From Arthrobacter sp. NicSoilB4 (GTDB lineage Bacteria > Actinomycetota > Actinomycetes > Actinomycetales > Micrococcaceae): 64,000 nucleotides of DNA. The stretch's first letter is position 1, and each line of letters opens with the position of its first letter. Location: the NCBI RefSeq assembly GCF_019977335.1, contig NZ_AP024653.1:2790001-2854000 (forward strand), given 5' to 3'. The position numbers were made by a program, and so were the translations under genes. The notes below the pieces were generated by a model. It did no database searches, had not been told where the DNA came from, and saw nothing but the letters and a program-made list of their open reading frames with translations. Below, one piece after another: positions 17,945 to 25,212 of this stretch.

Positions 17945-19459
17945 ATGACCTCCAACCCACTTAATCCGTCCAATGGCGACGAGGAGCCCCAGGATCCGCT
18001 GGCAGAAATGCTGAAGAACCTGATGGGCGGCCAGGGCATGGGGAACATCGACCCTGCGGAACTGGCGAAGGCCGCGGGGCTTCCGGACGATCCGAACCTC
18101 CTCGCCCAGATGTTCTCCCAGGTCCAGGCCATGATGAGCGCCCCCTCGGAAGGCCCCGTCAACTGGCAGCTTGCTCACGAGAACGCCCGGCGCGTGGCCG
18201 CCAGCGGATCCGACCCCTCCGTCACGGCGCAGCAGACGCGGGAAGTCGATGAGGCCCTGAGGCTCGCCGAGATGTGGCTTGACCAGGTCACCGGGTTGCC
18301 GGCCACCGGGCTGATCGGCCGGGCCTGGTCCCGGGCCGAGTGGGTTGAAGAAACGCTCGGAACCTGGAAGCGCCTGACCGAGCCGGTAGCCAACAGCATC
18401 GCGAATGCACTCTCCACCGCCATGACCGAGCAGATGCCGGAAGAGATGAAGTCCATGATGGGCGGCGCCTCCTCCATGCTGCAGAACATGGGCGGGGCGA
18501 TCTTCGGCATGCAGTTGGGCCAGGCCATCGGCGCTCTCTCGGCCGAGGTGGTCAGCTCCACGGATATCGGCGTTCCGCTCGCCGACCTCGAAATGGCGTT
18601 GCTGCCCTCCAACGTGGCCAAGTTCGGCGAGGGCCTCAGCCTGCCGGAGAACGACATCCGGCTGTTCCTGGCCGTCCGCGAAGCAGCCCACGCCCGGCTG
18701 TTCGTCCAGGTTCCCTGGCTGCGGGGGCACCTCCTTGGCGCGATCGAGGCGTATGCCCGCGGCATCCACATCGACACGTCGAAAATCGAGGAACTCGCCC
18801 GCGAACTGGATCCGGGCAACCCGGAAGGCATCCAGGATGCCCTGTCGCAGGGTGTCTTCATGCCGCAGCGGACCCCGGCGCAGGAGCAGGCCCTCGAGAA
18901 GCTGGAGACCGCCCTTGCCCTGGTGGAGGGCTGGGTTGATGAACTGAGCTGGGCCGCCACCGAAAAAATGCTGCCCTCGGCTGCGGCGCTGCGCGAGACG
19001 GTGCGGCGCCGCCGCGCCACCGGAGGACCGGCCGAGCACGCGTTCTCCTCCCTCGTGGGACTGGAACTGCGGCCGCGCCGGCTTCGGGAGGCCGCCGCGC
19101 TGTGGGCCTCGCTGAAGGACGAACGCGGTGTTGACGGCCGCGACGCAATCTGGCACCACCCGGATCTGTTGCCCACCGCCGAAGACCTGGAGGACCCGAA
19201 GGGTTTCAGCGAGCGCAGGAAGCTTGCCGAAGCCAGCGACTCCGAGGTGGACGACGCGCTGCAGAAACTGCTGAACGGCGGATTCGACGAGCCCGAGGAA
19301 TCCGGTGAGCCCACGGACGGCACCGGCGAACCCAGCGAAGCCGACGAACCAGGCGAACCAGGCGTAGCCGACCAAACCGAACAACCCGGACAAACCGGGC
19401 AAAAGGGTGAACCGGGAACCGATGATGTTCCCGGAGAGGGCGAAGGCCCTAAGCCGTAG
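17945..19459 (+). CDS. Zinc-dependent metalloprotease-like protein (DUF2342 / zincin_2)
   Basis: 504 residues. The N-terminus is Gly/Met-rich (DPLAEMLKNLMGGQGMGNID). The core has GAIFGMQLGQAIGALSAEVVSS and the family hallmark LAVREAAHARLFVQVPWLR, in which E246-x-x-H249 lies within REAAHARLF rather than a canonical HExxH. The C-terminal 60 residues are a Pro/Gly/Glu/Asp-rich disordered tail. The family occurs across actinobacteria; a zinc-protease fold is assigned, but a substrate is not known to me. The ATG at 17945 fits the family start. The gene is divergent from the Lon-like protease and convergent with a YgjP-type gene, in the same order as in mycobacteria. Confidence 0.87.
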   Translation: MTSNPLNPSNGDEEPQDPLAEMLKNLMGGQGMGNIDPAELAKAAGLPDDPNLLAQMFSQVQAMMSAPSEGPVNWQLAHENARRVAASGSDPSVTAQQTREVDEALRLAEMWLDQVTGLPATGLIGRAWSRAEWVEETLGTWKRLTEPVANSIANALSTAMTEQMPEEMKSMMGGASSMLQNMGGAIFGMQLGQAIGALSAEVVSSTDIGVPLADLEMALLPSNVAKFGEGLSLPENDIRLFLAVREAAHARLFVQVPWLRGHLLGAIEAYARGIHIDTSKIEELARELDPGNPEGIQDALSQGVFMPQRTPAQEQALEKLETALALVEGWVDELSWAATEKMLPSAAALRETVRRRRATGGPAEHAFSSLVGLELRPRRLREAAALWASLKDERGVDGRDAIWHHPDLLPTAEDLEDPKGFSERRKLAEASDSEVDDALQKLLNGGFDEPEESGEPTDGTGEPSEADEPGEPGVADQTEQPGQTGQKGEPGTDDVPGEGEGPKP

Positions 19460-19472
19460 CGGCTGAACGGGA

Positions 19473-19510
19473 AAAGCCCCGGCCGGAACTTCAGTTCCAG
19501 CCGGGGCTTT
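19473..19510. terminator. Bidirectional hairpin shared by two convergent genes
   Basis: 17-bp arms (19473-19489 and 19494-19510) with one mismatch and a 4-nt loop. One arm is the last coding codons of the minus-strand metallopeptidase. TTTT on the minus-strand side and CTTT on the plus side provide short U-runs. Confidence 0.8.
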
Positions 19511-20171
19511 CGACGTCCACGTCCACGTCGTCGTCGCCGTCGTCTTCGCTGTCGCCGGCCGGCGCGAGGCCGCGGGACGTGGCGAACGAGACTCCCTCGA
19601 GGAATGCCTTGGCCCGGTCGGTATCAGGGTAGGCCTCGAGCAGCCGCCAGAACGCGGCGTTGTGGCCGGCCACCAGCAGGTGCGCCAGTTCATGGAGAAG
19701 CACGTAGTCGATGACCCACTGCGGCATGGGCTGAAGCTTGTCAGAGAGCCGGATGGTCCCGTCCGACGGCGTCGCGGACCCCCAGCGGGAGTTCTGGTTG
19801 CCCACCCAGCGGACCGAGGACGGCACCGCCCGGCCGCCGAAGTACCTGGCAGAGAGTTCGCTGGCGTGCGCCGCCAGGGCGGCGTCGCTCCGCGGACGCC
19901 GCCGTCCCGCGCCGCGGGTCCCCCGCTCCCCCTGCAGCCGCAGCTTCTCCAGCATTCTGTCCACCCATTCGCGTTCCTGGGCGCGGCTGAAGGAGGCCGG
20001 TATGGCCACCACCGCCGTGCCGTTCTCCCAGAAAGCGGCCACAGTCCGCCGGCGGCGTGCCGAGCGCCGCACTTCCACAGGCGCGCCGTCTGCGGTGGTC
20101 AGCGGCGTGCCGGGGGGTGCCGCCGGGCCGCCAGCCTCGTTGCGGGAACGTGTGATGCTGCGGCCCGCCAT
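19491..20171 (-). CDS. YgjP/SprT-like zinc metallopeptidase (DUF45)
   Basis: 226 residues. The motif YVLLHELAHLLVAGHNAAFW has H160 and H164 as the HExxH pair and H170 as the probable third ligand; WVGNQNSRWGSATPSDGTIRLS just before it is typical of the DUF45 (YgjP) family. The C-terminus is very acidic (DDGDDDVDVDV). The biological role of the family is poorly known; a link to DNA or protein repair is suggested only by neighbours. ATG 20171 overlaps the uvrD2 TGA by one base, so the gene is translated from the uvrD2 message. Longer forms reaching 20366 lie inside uvrD2 and are rejected. Confidence 0.87.
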   Translation of the reverse strand: MAGRSITRSRNEAGGPAAPPGTPLTTADGAPVEVRRSARRRRTVAAFWENGTAVVAIPASFSRAQEREWVDRMLEKLRLQGERGTRGAGRRRPRSDAALAAHASELSARYFGGRAVPSSVRWVGNQNSRWGSATPSDGTIRLSDKLQPMPQWVIDYVLLHELAHLLVAGHNAAFWRLLEAYPDTDRAKAFLEGVSFATSRGLAPAGDSEDDGDDDVDVDVESPGWN

Positions 20172-22369
20172 CAGACGGTGGTGCTTTCGACCAGCACTGC
20201 CAGTACTGCCTCGCCGTATTTCTCCAGCTTGGACGGTCCCACCCCGGGCAGCTTGGCGAGTTGTTCGAGGGATTCGGGCCGGGCCTCGGCAATGGCGGTC
20301 AAGGTGGCGTCGGTGAAGACCACGAAGGCGGGGACATCGGCGTCGAGCGCTGTGTCCTTGCGCCATTGCCGGAGCGCATCGAACGTCTGCTCCTCATAGC
20401 TGGGCGGGCACTGGTTGCAGCGGCCCACCTTGCGTTCGGCGCCGGAGGAGAGCATGGTCCCGCAGACCCGGCAGGTGGCCGGCACGGCGGCCTTGCGGCG
20501 TGGTGCAGGTCCCTTGCCGCGGGCCGAGGAGCTGGCCACGGAGTCTGGACGCAGACCGTCCAGGAAGCGCGACGGCTTCCGGTTGGCGCGCCCGCCCGGG
20601 GTACGCGCCGTGGACCAGGACAGGAACAGGTGTTCCCGTGCCCGGGTGATCCCGACGTACAGCAGGCGGCGTTCCTCGTCCACGGACTCGGGGGTGTCGG
20701 CGAAGGAGATCGGCATGAGGCCCTCGCTGAGCCCGACAAGGAACACGGCGTCCCATTCGAGTCCCTTGGCGGCGTGCAGCGACGCGAGGGTGACGCCCTG
20801 GACCGTCGGTGCGTGCTGGGCGAGGGAGCGTTCCTGGAGTTCATTGACGAAGTCGGAGAGGGTGAACTGGGCACCGCGGCTGACCACGAGCTCGTCGGCC
20901 AGCGCCACGAGTGCCGCGAGGGACTCCCAGCGTTCCCGGAGCGCTCCGCCGCTGTGCGGGGCGGCGTCCGTGTAGCCCAGCGAGGCGACGATGTCGCGGA
21001 CGAGCTGGCCCAGCGGTTCGGGGCTGGCCGTCTCCGCGACGGCCCGGGTGGCTGCCCGCAGCTGCAGGATGGCGTCGCGGACTTCCTTGCGCGCGAAAAA
21101 CCGTTCGCCGCCGCGCAGCTGGTAGCCGATCCCCGCCGAGGCCAGGGCCTGTTCGTAGGCCTCGGACTGGCCGTTGGTGCGGAACAGCACGGCGATCTGG
21201 CTGGCGGGCGTGCCGGCATCGAGGAGCCCGCGGACCTTGACCGCCACGGTGGCGGCCTCCGCCTCGTCGTCGGAGCATTCCGTGAATTGCGGGGCCGGCC
21301 CTGCGGGGCGCTGCGCCACGAGTTGCAGGGGCGTTGCCCAGGCTGCGTCCGCCGCCGGGCCGCCGCTGCGCCTGCCGCCCAGCAGCTCGTTGGCCAGTTT
21401 CACCACCTGCGGGGTGGAGCGGTAGTCGCGGATCAGCTTGACCACGGAGGCCTCGGGATACTGCGCCTTGAAGCCCAGCAGGTGCTTCGGCGAGGCGCCG
21501 GTGAACGAGTAGATGGTCTGACTGGCGTCGCCGACGACGCACAGCTCGTCACGGCCGCCCAGCCACAGTTCCAGCAGCCGCTGCTGCAGCGGCGAAACGT
21601 CCTGGTACTCGTCGACGACGAAGTGCCGGTACTGCTCGCGGACGGTGGCGGCGACCTTGGGGTCCTCCTGCAGGATGCCCACGGTGATCAGCAGCACGTC
21701 CTCGAAGTCGATGACGTTCCGGTCTGTCTTGACGTCCTCGTAGGACTGGAAGACACGGGCGACGGCCGTCAGGTCAAAACCGCCCGGGGTGCCGCGGCCC
21801 TGGGCTTTTTCCAGGTAGTTGGCGGGCGTCAGCATGGAAACTTTGGCCCATTCGATTTCAGAAGCCAGATCCCGGATCGAGGCGCGGTCGGTGCTGAGGC
21901 GCAGCCGCCGGGCGGCCTCGGCGATCATCTGGGCCTTGTGGTCCAGCAGGTTGGGCAGGACTCCGCCGACGGCCTGCGGCCAGAAGAACTGGAGCTGGCG
22001 CAGCGCAGCCGCGTGGAAGGTGCGGGCCTGGACGTTCCCGACGCCGAGGTCGCGGAGGCGGCTGCGCATCTCGGCCGCCGCCCGGGCAGTGAAGGTGACA
22101 GCCAGGAGCCGCTGCGGGCTGTACACGCCGGAGTGCACACCGTAGGCGATCCGGTGCGTGATGGCGCGGGTCTTGCCGGTACCGGCCCCCGCGAGGACGC
22201 ACATGGGCCCCTGCAGGGTGCTGGCGACTTCACGCTGTTCGGCGTCGAGGCCGCCAAGGATGCGCTCTTCGAGGGAGCGGTTGTCCGGCGCCAGGGATTC
22301 GGCTTCCGGCACGCCGTCGCCGGACGGGCCGGACGGGAAGTCGCTGGACTGGAAGATATCAGTGTTCAC
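20171..22369 (-). CDS. uvrD2: ATP-dependent DNA helicase UvrD2 with C-terminal HRDC domain
   Basis: 732 residues of a superfamily 1A helicase. Walker A is AGAGTGKT at 60-67. Motif II is VVDEYQDVSPLQQRLLEL, motif III GDASQTIYSFTGA, motif IV LIRDYRST and motif VI VGITRAREHLFLSW. Two Cys pairs (CRVCG and CNQC) form a zinc knuckle near 645-670, and an HRDC domain closes the protein (LEQLAKLPGVGPSKLEKYGEAVL). This is the architecture of mycobacterial UvrD2, a 3'-5' helicase. The start is GTG 22369, opening MNTDIFQSSD. nudC lies upstream with a hairpin between; the YgjP-type gene is coupled downstream. Confidence 0.94.
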   Translation of the reverse strand: MNTDIFQSSDFPSGPSGDGVPEAESLAPDNRSLEERILGGLDAEQREVASTLQGPMCVLAGAGTGKTRAITHRIAYGVHSGVYSPQRLLAVTFTARAAAEMRSRLRDLGVGNVQARTFHAAALRQLQFFWPQAVGGVLPNLLDHKAQMIAEAARRLRLSTDRASIRDLASEIEWAKVSMLTPANYLEKAQGRGTPGGFDLTAVARVFQSYEDVKTDRNVIDFEDVLLITVGILQEDPKVAATVREQYRHFVVDEYQDVSPLQQRLLELWLGGRDELCVVGDASQTIYSFTGASPKHLLGFKAQYPEASVVKLIRDYRSTPQVVKLANELLGGRRSGGPAADAAWATPLQLVAQRPAGPAPQFTECSDDEAEAATVAVKVRGLLDAGTPASQIAVLFRTNGQSEAYEQALASAGIGYQLRGGERFFARKEVRDAILQLRAATRAVAETASPEPLGQLVRDIVASLGYTDAAPHSGGALRERWESLAALVALADELVVSRGAQFTLSDFVNELQERSLAQHAPTVQGVTLASLHAAKGLEWDAVFLVGLSEGLMPISFADTPESVDEERRLLYVGITRAREHLFLSWSTARTPGGRANRKPSRFLDGLRPDSVASSSARGKGPAPRRKAAVPATCRVCGTMLSSGAERKVGRCNQCPPSYEEQTFDALRQWRKDTALDADVPAFVVFTDATLTAIAEARPESLEQLAKLPGVGPSKLEKYGEAVLAVLVESTTV

Positions 22370-22403
22370 TTTTGTTGCTCAGCCGTTCGAGGGTGTCCTG
22401 TGG

Positions 22404-22433
22404 ATGCGCCGCAGGGGAAGACCTGCGGCGCAT
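22404..22433 (-). terminator. Hairpin between nudC and uvrD2
   Basis: Perfect 12-bp arms (22404-22415 and 22422-22433) around 6 nt, placed after the nudC stop and before the uvrD2 start. There is no U-run; it may be a terminator or a processing or attenuation stem. Confidence 0.45.
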
Positions 22434-22462
22434 GGGTGCCGATGAGTGTTGTCGCGAGGGCC

Positions 22463-23530
22463 TCATGCGGTGTCCACGCGGTCCTGGATGACACCGCCGT
22501 ACCAGTGCTCGATCAGGGACCGGGCGATGGACAGCCTGCTGGAGATGACAATATCGCCGCTGAGCACCGCTTCCTGCAGTTCGCTCCGGCTGAACCAGCG
22601 TGCCCGGGTGACCTCGACGCCGTCGGGCGCGGCTTCGGTGTCCTCGGTGGTGGCCGTGAAACCGAGCATCAGCGAGGCGGGGAAGGGCCACGACTGGGAA
22701 CCGAGGTACTGGCAGGCCGTGACCCGCACGCCGACTTCCTCGCCGATCTCCCGGACGACGGCTTGTTCCAGCGACTCCCCAGGCTCGACGAAGCCGGCGA
22801 GGGTGGAATAGTTGCGGGCATCGAGCGGGCCACCTCCGCCGAGCAGAAGCCGGCCGTCTGCGCCGACGACCGTGACAATGATGGCGGGATCGGTTCGCGG
22901 GTAATGCTCGGAGCCGTCCGAGGGGCAACGGCGTACCCAGCCTCCGGCTTCCGGAACGGTTGCGGTCCCGCAGCGGGGGCAGTGGGTGTGAGTGCCGTGC
23001 CAGTTGGCGATGGCGCTGGCTTCGACGAAGATGGCGGTGTCCGTCGGGTTCAGCGCCGCTGCGACGTCACGGAACCCTGCCCACTGCGCGCCCTCGGGGA
23101 TGCCGGCAATGTGGGCTTCGAATTCCTCAGCCTGGACTTCGAACTGCTGCGGCAGGAGAAACAGGATTAGTTCGGTGCCTGCCGGGAGATCCGAGCCGGG
23201 CAGGGCCGACCCGAGGTAGATCAGCTGCTCCGGGGCGTAGGCAGTGTCCTGCAGGTGCAGGGCGAGTTCGGCCGCGTCCAGCAGCACCAGGCTGTTGCCG
23301 TTGATGAGTGCCTGCCGGCCGGACAGGACCATCGCCCGTGCGCCGCCGGAGTTCATGAGCTCCTCAAGCATTCCGGGCTTCAGCCGGGCCGCGGAACCGC
23401 GGTCAATCAGCGCCGGGCGCACCGGAAGGACGGTGTCCAGGAGGTGGTTGGCGGCGAGGCCGGCGTGCGGGGAGACTAATGTGCCCGACTGGGCTTGGTT
23501 ATTAGGCGCCGGTGGCTCCGCAAGACTCAT
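22463..23530 (-). CDS. nudC: NAD(H) pyrophosphatase / NAD-capped RNA decapping Nudix hydrolase
   Basis: 355 residues from ATG 23530. The Nudix box GFVEPGESLEQAVVREIGEEVGV matches GX5EX7REUXEEXGU, and SQSWPFPASLMLGF is the NudC-specific motif separating NAD pyrophosphatases from other Nudix enzymes. A zinc-ribbon remnant precedes it: HCPRCG and RRCPSDGSEHYPR, so three of the usual four Cys are present. The enzyme cleaves NADH to NMNH and AMP and can remove NAD caps from RNA. TACGGT sits 6 nt before the ATG, implying leaderless expression; in-frame ATG 23566 is possible but has no such element. It is divergent from the kinase-like gene. Confidence 0.92.
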   Translation of the reverse strand: MSLAEPPAPNNQAQSGTLVSPHAGLAANHLLDTVLPVRPALIDRGSAARLKPGMLEELMNSGGARAMVLSGRQALINGNSLVLLDAAELALHLQDTAYAPEQLIYLGSALPGSDLPAGTELILFLLPQQFEVQAEEFEAHIAGIPEGAQWAGFRDVAAALNPTDTAIFVEASAIANWHGTHTHCPRCGTATVPEAGGWVRRCPSDGSEHYPRTDPAIIVTVVGADGRLLLGGGGPLDARNYSTLAGFVEPGESLEQAVVREIGEEVGVRVTACQYLGSQSWPFPASLMLGFTATTEDTEAAPDGVEVTRARWFSRSELQEAVLSGDIVISSRLSIARSLIEHWYGGVIQDRVDTA

Positions 23531-23536
23531 GTACCC

Positions 23537-23542
23537 ACCGTA
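23537..23542 (-). promoter_or_regulatory. Candidate -10 of leaderless nudC
   Basis: TACGGT on the minus strand, 6 nt (GGGTAC) before ATG 23530. Confidence 0.45.
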
Positions 23543-23709
23543 CTGACTCCCGCTGGCAAATGACATTTTTCCGCGGCGTATGTGGGCATCCGCACGTGCC
23601 CGCCGGGCGGCCGCCCCGGAGCCGGGCGGCAACGGAATCCCAAGGCGCAATTTATTCCTGATCTTTCAGACTCGCCGTGGTGCATCGCCGTCTTGGGCGC
23701 CGCTCAATC

Positions 23710-23715
23710 TACCGT
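23710..23715 (+). promoter_or_regulatory. Candidate -10 of the leaderless kinase-like gene
   Basis: TACCGT followed by exactly 6 nt and GTG 23722. Confidence 0.45.
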
Positions 23716-23721
23716 GGAAGA

Positions 23722-25212
23722 GTGAGAAGAAAACCAATCGAACTGGCAGCTGTGGCAACCGCGGCAGTCCCCGGACTGACGCCAACCGCCGTTAGCTCTG
23801 CGCCCGACGATCCGGCAGACTTCGATTCGGCTCTCCTCCTGGATTCCGAGGGCAAGCGCTGGCGCGTTCGCTCGCCGCGCCACGCCGAGGCAAGCGCCCG
23901 GCTGGAAACGGAATTTCTCGTGCTGCGCGCGTTCGTCCCCGGCATCCGGGCCGAACTCCCGTTCCTGATGCCCACCATTGCCGGCACCGTGCGGCAGGGA
24001 CCGCTGAGCACTTTCGTTTACTCGCATCTGGCCGGCTCCACGCGGTCCGTTGAGGACCTCGGCAACGCGTCTCCCGCCGTTGCCCGCGAAATCGGCGCGG
24101 CCCTGGCCGCCATCCATGACTTGCCGCACTCGCTGGTCAGCAACGCCGATCTGCCCAGCTATACGCCCAACGAGTTCCGCCAGCGCCGCCTCAACGAACT
24201 GGACCAGGCCGCGACCACCGGCAAGATTCCGCCGCTGCTGCTCCGCCGCTGGGAGCACGCCCTCGAAGACGTGTCCCTGTGGCGCTTCAACCCGTGCGTG
24301 GTCCACGGCGACCTCCACGAGGACAACCTGATGGTCGACGGCGACCGGGTCACCGCCGTGACCGGCTGGACTGATCTGCGCATCGGCGACCCGGCCGACG
24401 ACATGGCGTGGCTCGTTGCATCCAACGACCAGGACTTCGTGGACGCCGTGCTGGAGCACTACACCTCCTCCCGTCGCGACGTGCCCGATGCCCACCTGCT
24501 GCGCCGTGCAGCGCTCTCCGCGGAATTCGCCTTGGCGCAATACCTCGTCAAGGGCATTGCCGCCGGGAACCAGGACATGATCGACGAGGCCGAGTCCATG
24601 CTGACCGTGCTCGCCGAGGACGTCGCGGAACACGGCGGGCAGCCGATCAGCGTTGAACCGCTCCTCCAGCCGGCGCCCGCCCCGGACGTTGGCCAGGCAG
24701 TGGGGCAGGACGATGGCCCGGTCCCCGCCGTCAGCAAGGTCACCCTGCTGGCCCCGGATTCGGTCTCCGGGATTGCCGCTGTTCCCCCGAGCAGTGCGAT
24801 GCCTGCCGTCCAGGTGACGCCGATCCCCGTCGATTCCCCTGACACTGACGGCGCGGCCGGCAGCGCGTTGGAGAACGCCAGTGCGTTGGAGAACGGCGGT
24901 GCCGCGCAAAACGATGCTGCCGCCGAAAACGAGGGTGCCGTGGACAACGCCGGCACCGCAGACGGCACGGGCGCGGCCGGAACGGCGGGCCACAAGGTCT
25001 CCAGCGTCTCAGTGACGGCCATTCCCGACGACGAGCCGGCCGCGGGCGGAACCTCCGGGGAAGACACCTCGACGCAGTCAATTGCCGCGGTTCAGGCAGA
25101 CGGCCCGGTGCGGGCCGGTGATGCAGCCGCAGTGGACACCGCAGACCGGGCGGGCGGTGCCGACGACACGTCGACCACCGCTCTCACGGTGGTCGACGCG
25201 AAATCCCGCTAG
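23722..25212 (+). CDS. Aminoglycoside-phosphotransferase (APH)-fold kinase-like protein with disordered tail
   Basis: 496 residues from GTG 23722. Residues 35-310 form the APH fold: catalytic loop HGDLHEDNLM at 195-204, then VTGWTDLRIGDPADDMAWL, where the usual IDWxxxxxGDPxxDLA metal-binding region has Thr-Asp after Trp. Residues from about 315 are low-complexity Ala/Gly/Asn/Asp/Glu (for example SALENASALENGGAAQN), likely unstructured. The substrate is unknown. APH-fold enzymes phosphorylate antibiotics, sugars or metabolites, and nothing here argues for resistance. Its stop codon overlaps the stop of adnB on the other strand. Mycobacteria carry a different gene (Rv3200c) at this place, as I recall. 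Confidence 0.8.
   Translation: MRRKPIELAAVATAAVPGLTPTAVSSAPDDPADFDSALLLDSEGKRWRVRSPRHAEASARLETEFLVLRAFVPGIRAELPFLMPTIAGTVRQGPLSTFVYSHLAGSTRSVEDLGNASPAVAREIGAALAAIHDLPHSLVSNADLPSYTPNEFRQRRLNELDQAATTGKIPPLLLRRWEHALEDVSLWRFNPCVVHGDLHEDNLMVDGDRVTAVTGWTDLRIGDPADDMAWLVASNDQDFVDAVLEHYTSSRRDVPDAHLLRRAALSAEFALAQYLVKGIAAGNQDMIDEAESMLTVLAEDVAEHGGQPISVEPLLQPAPAPDVGQAVGQDDGPVPAVSKVTLLAPDSVSGIAAVPPSSAMPAVQVTPIPVDSPDTDGAAGSALENASALENGGAAQNDAAAENEGAVDNAGTADGTGAAGTAGHKVSSVSVTAIPDDEPAAGGTSGEDTSTQSIAAVQADGPVRAGDAAAVDTADRAGGADDTSTTALTVVDAKSR

Noticed and set aside
17710..18162. N-terminal extension of the Lon-like protease
   Set aside because: The frame is open but overlaps the start of the divergent zincin gene; TTG 17709 has a good ribosome site and gives a normal N-terminus.
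20261..23170. 969-residue plus-strand ORF opposite uvrD2 and nudC
   Set aside because: It is antisense to two genes with complete family motifs. Gly/Arg/Asp-rich composition with no motif is typical of open frames opposite high-GC genes.
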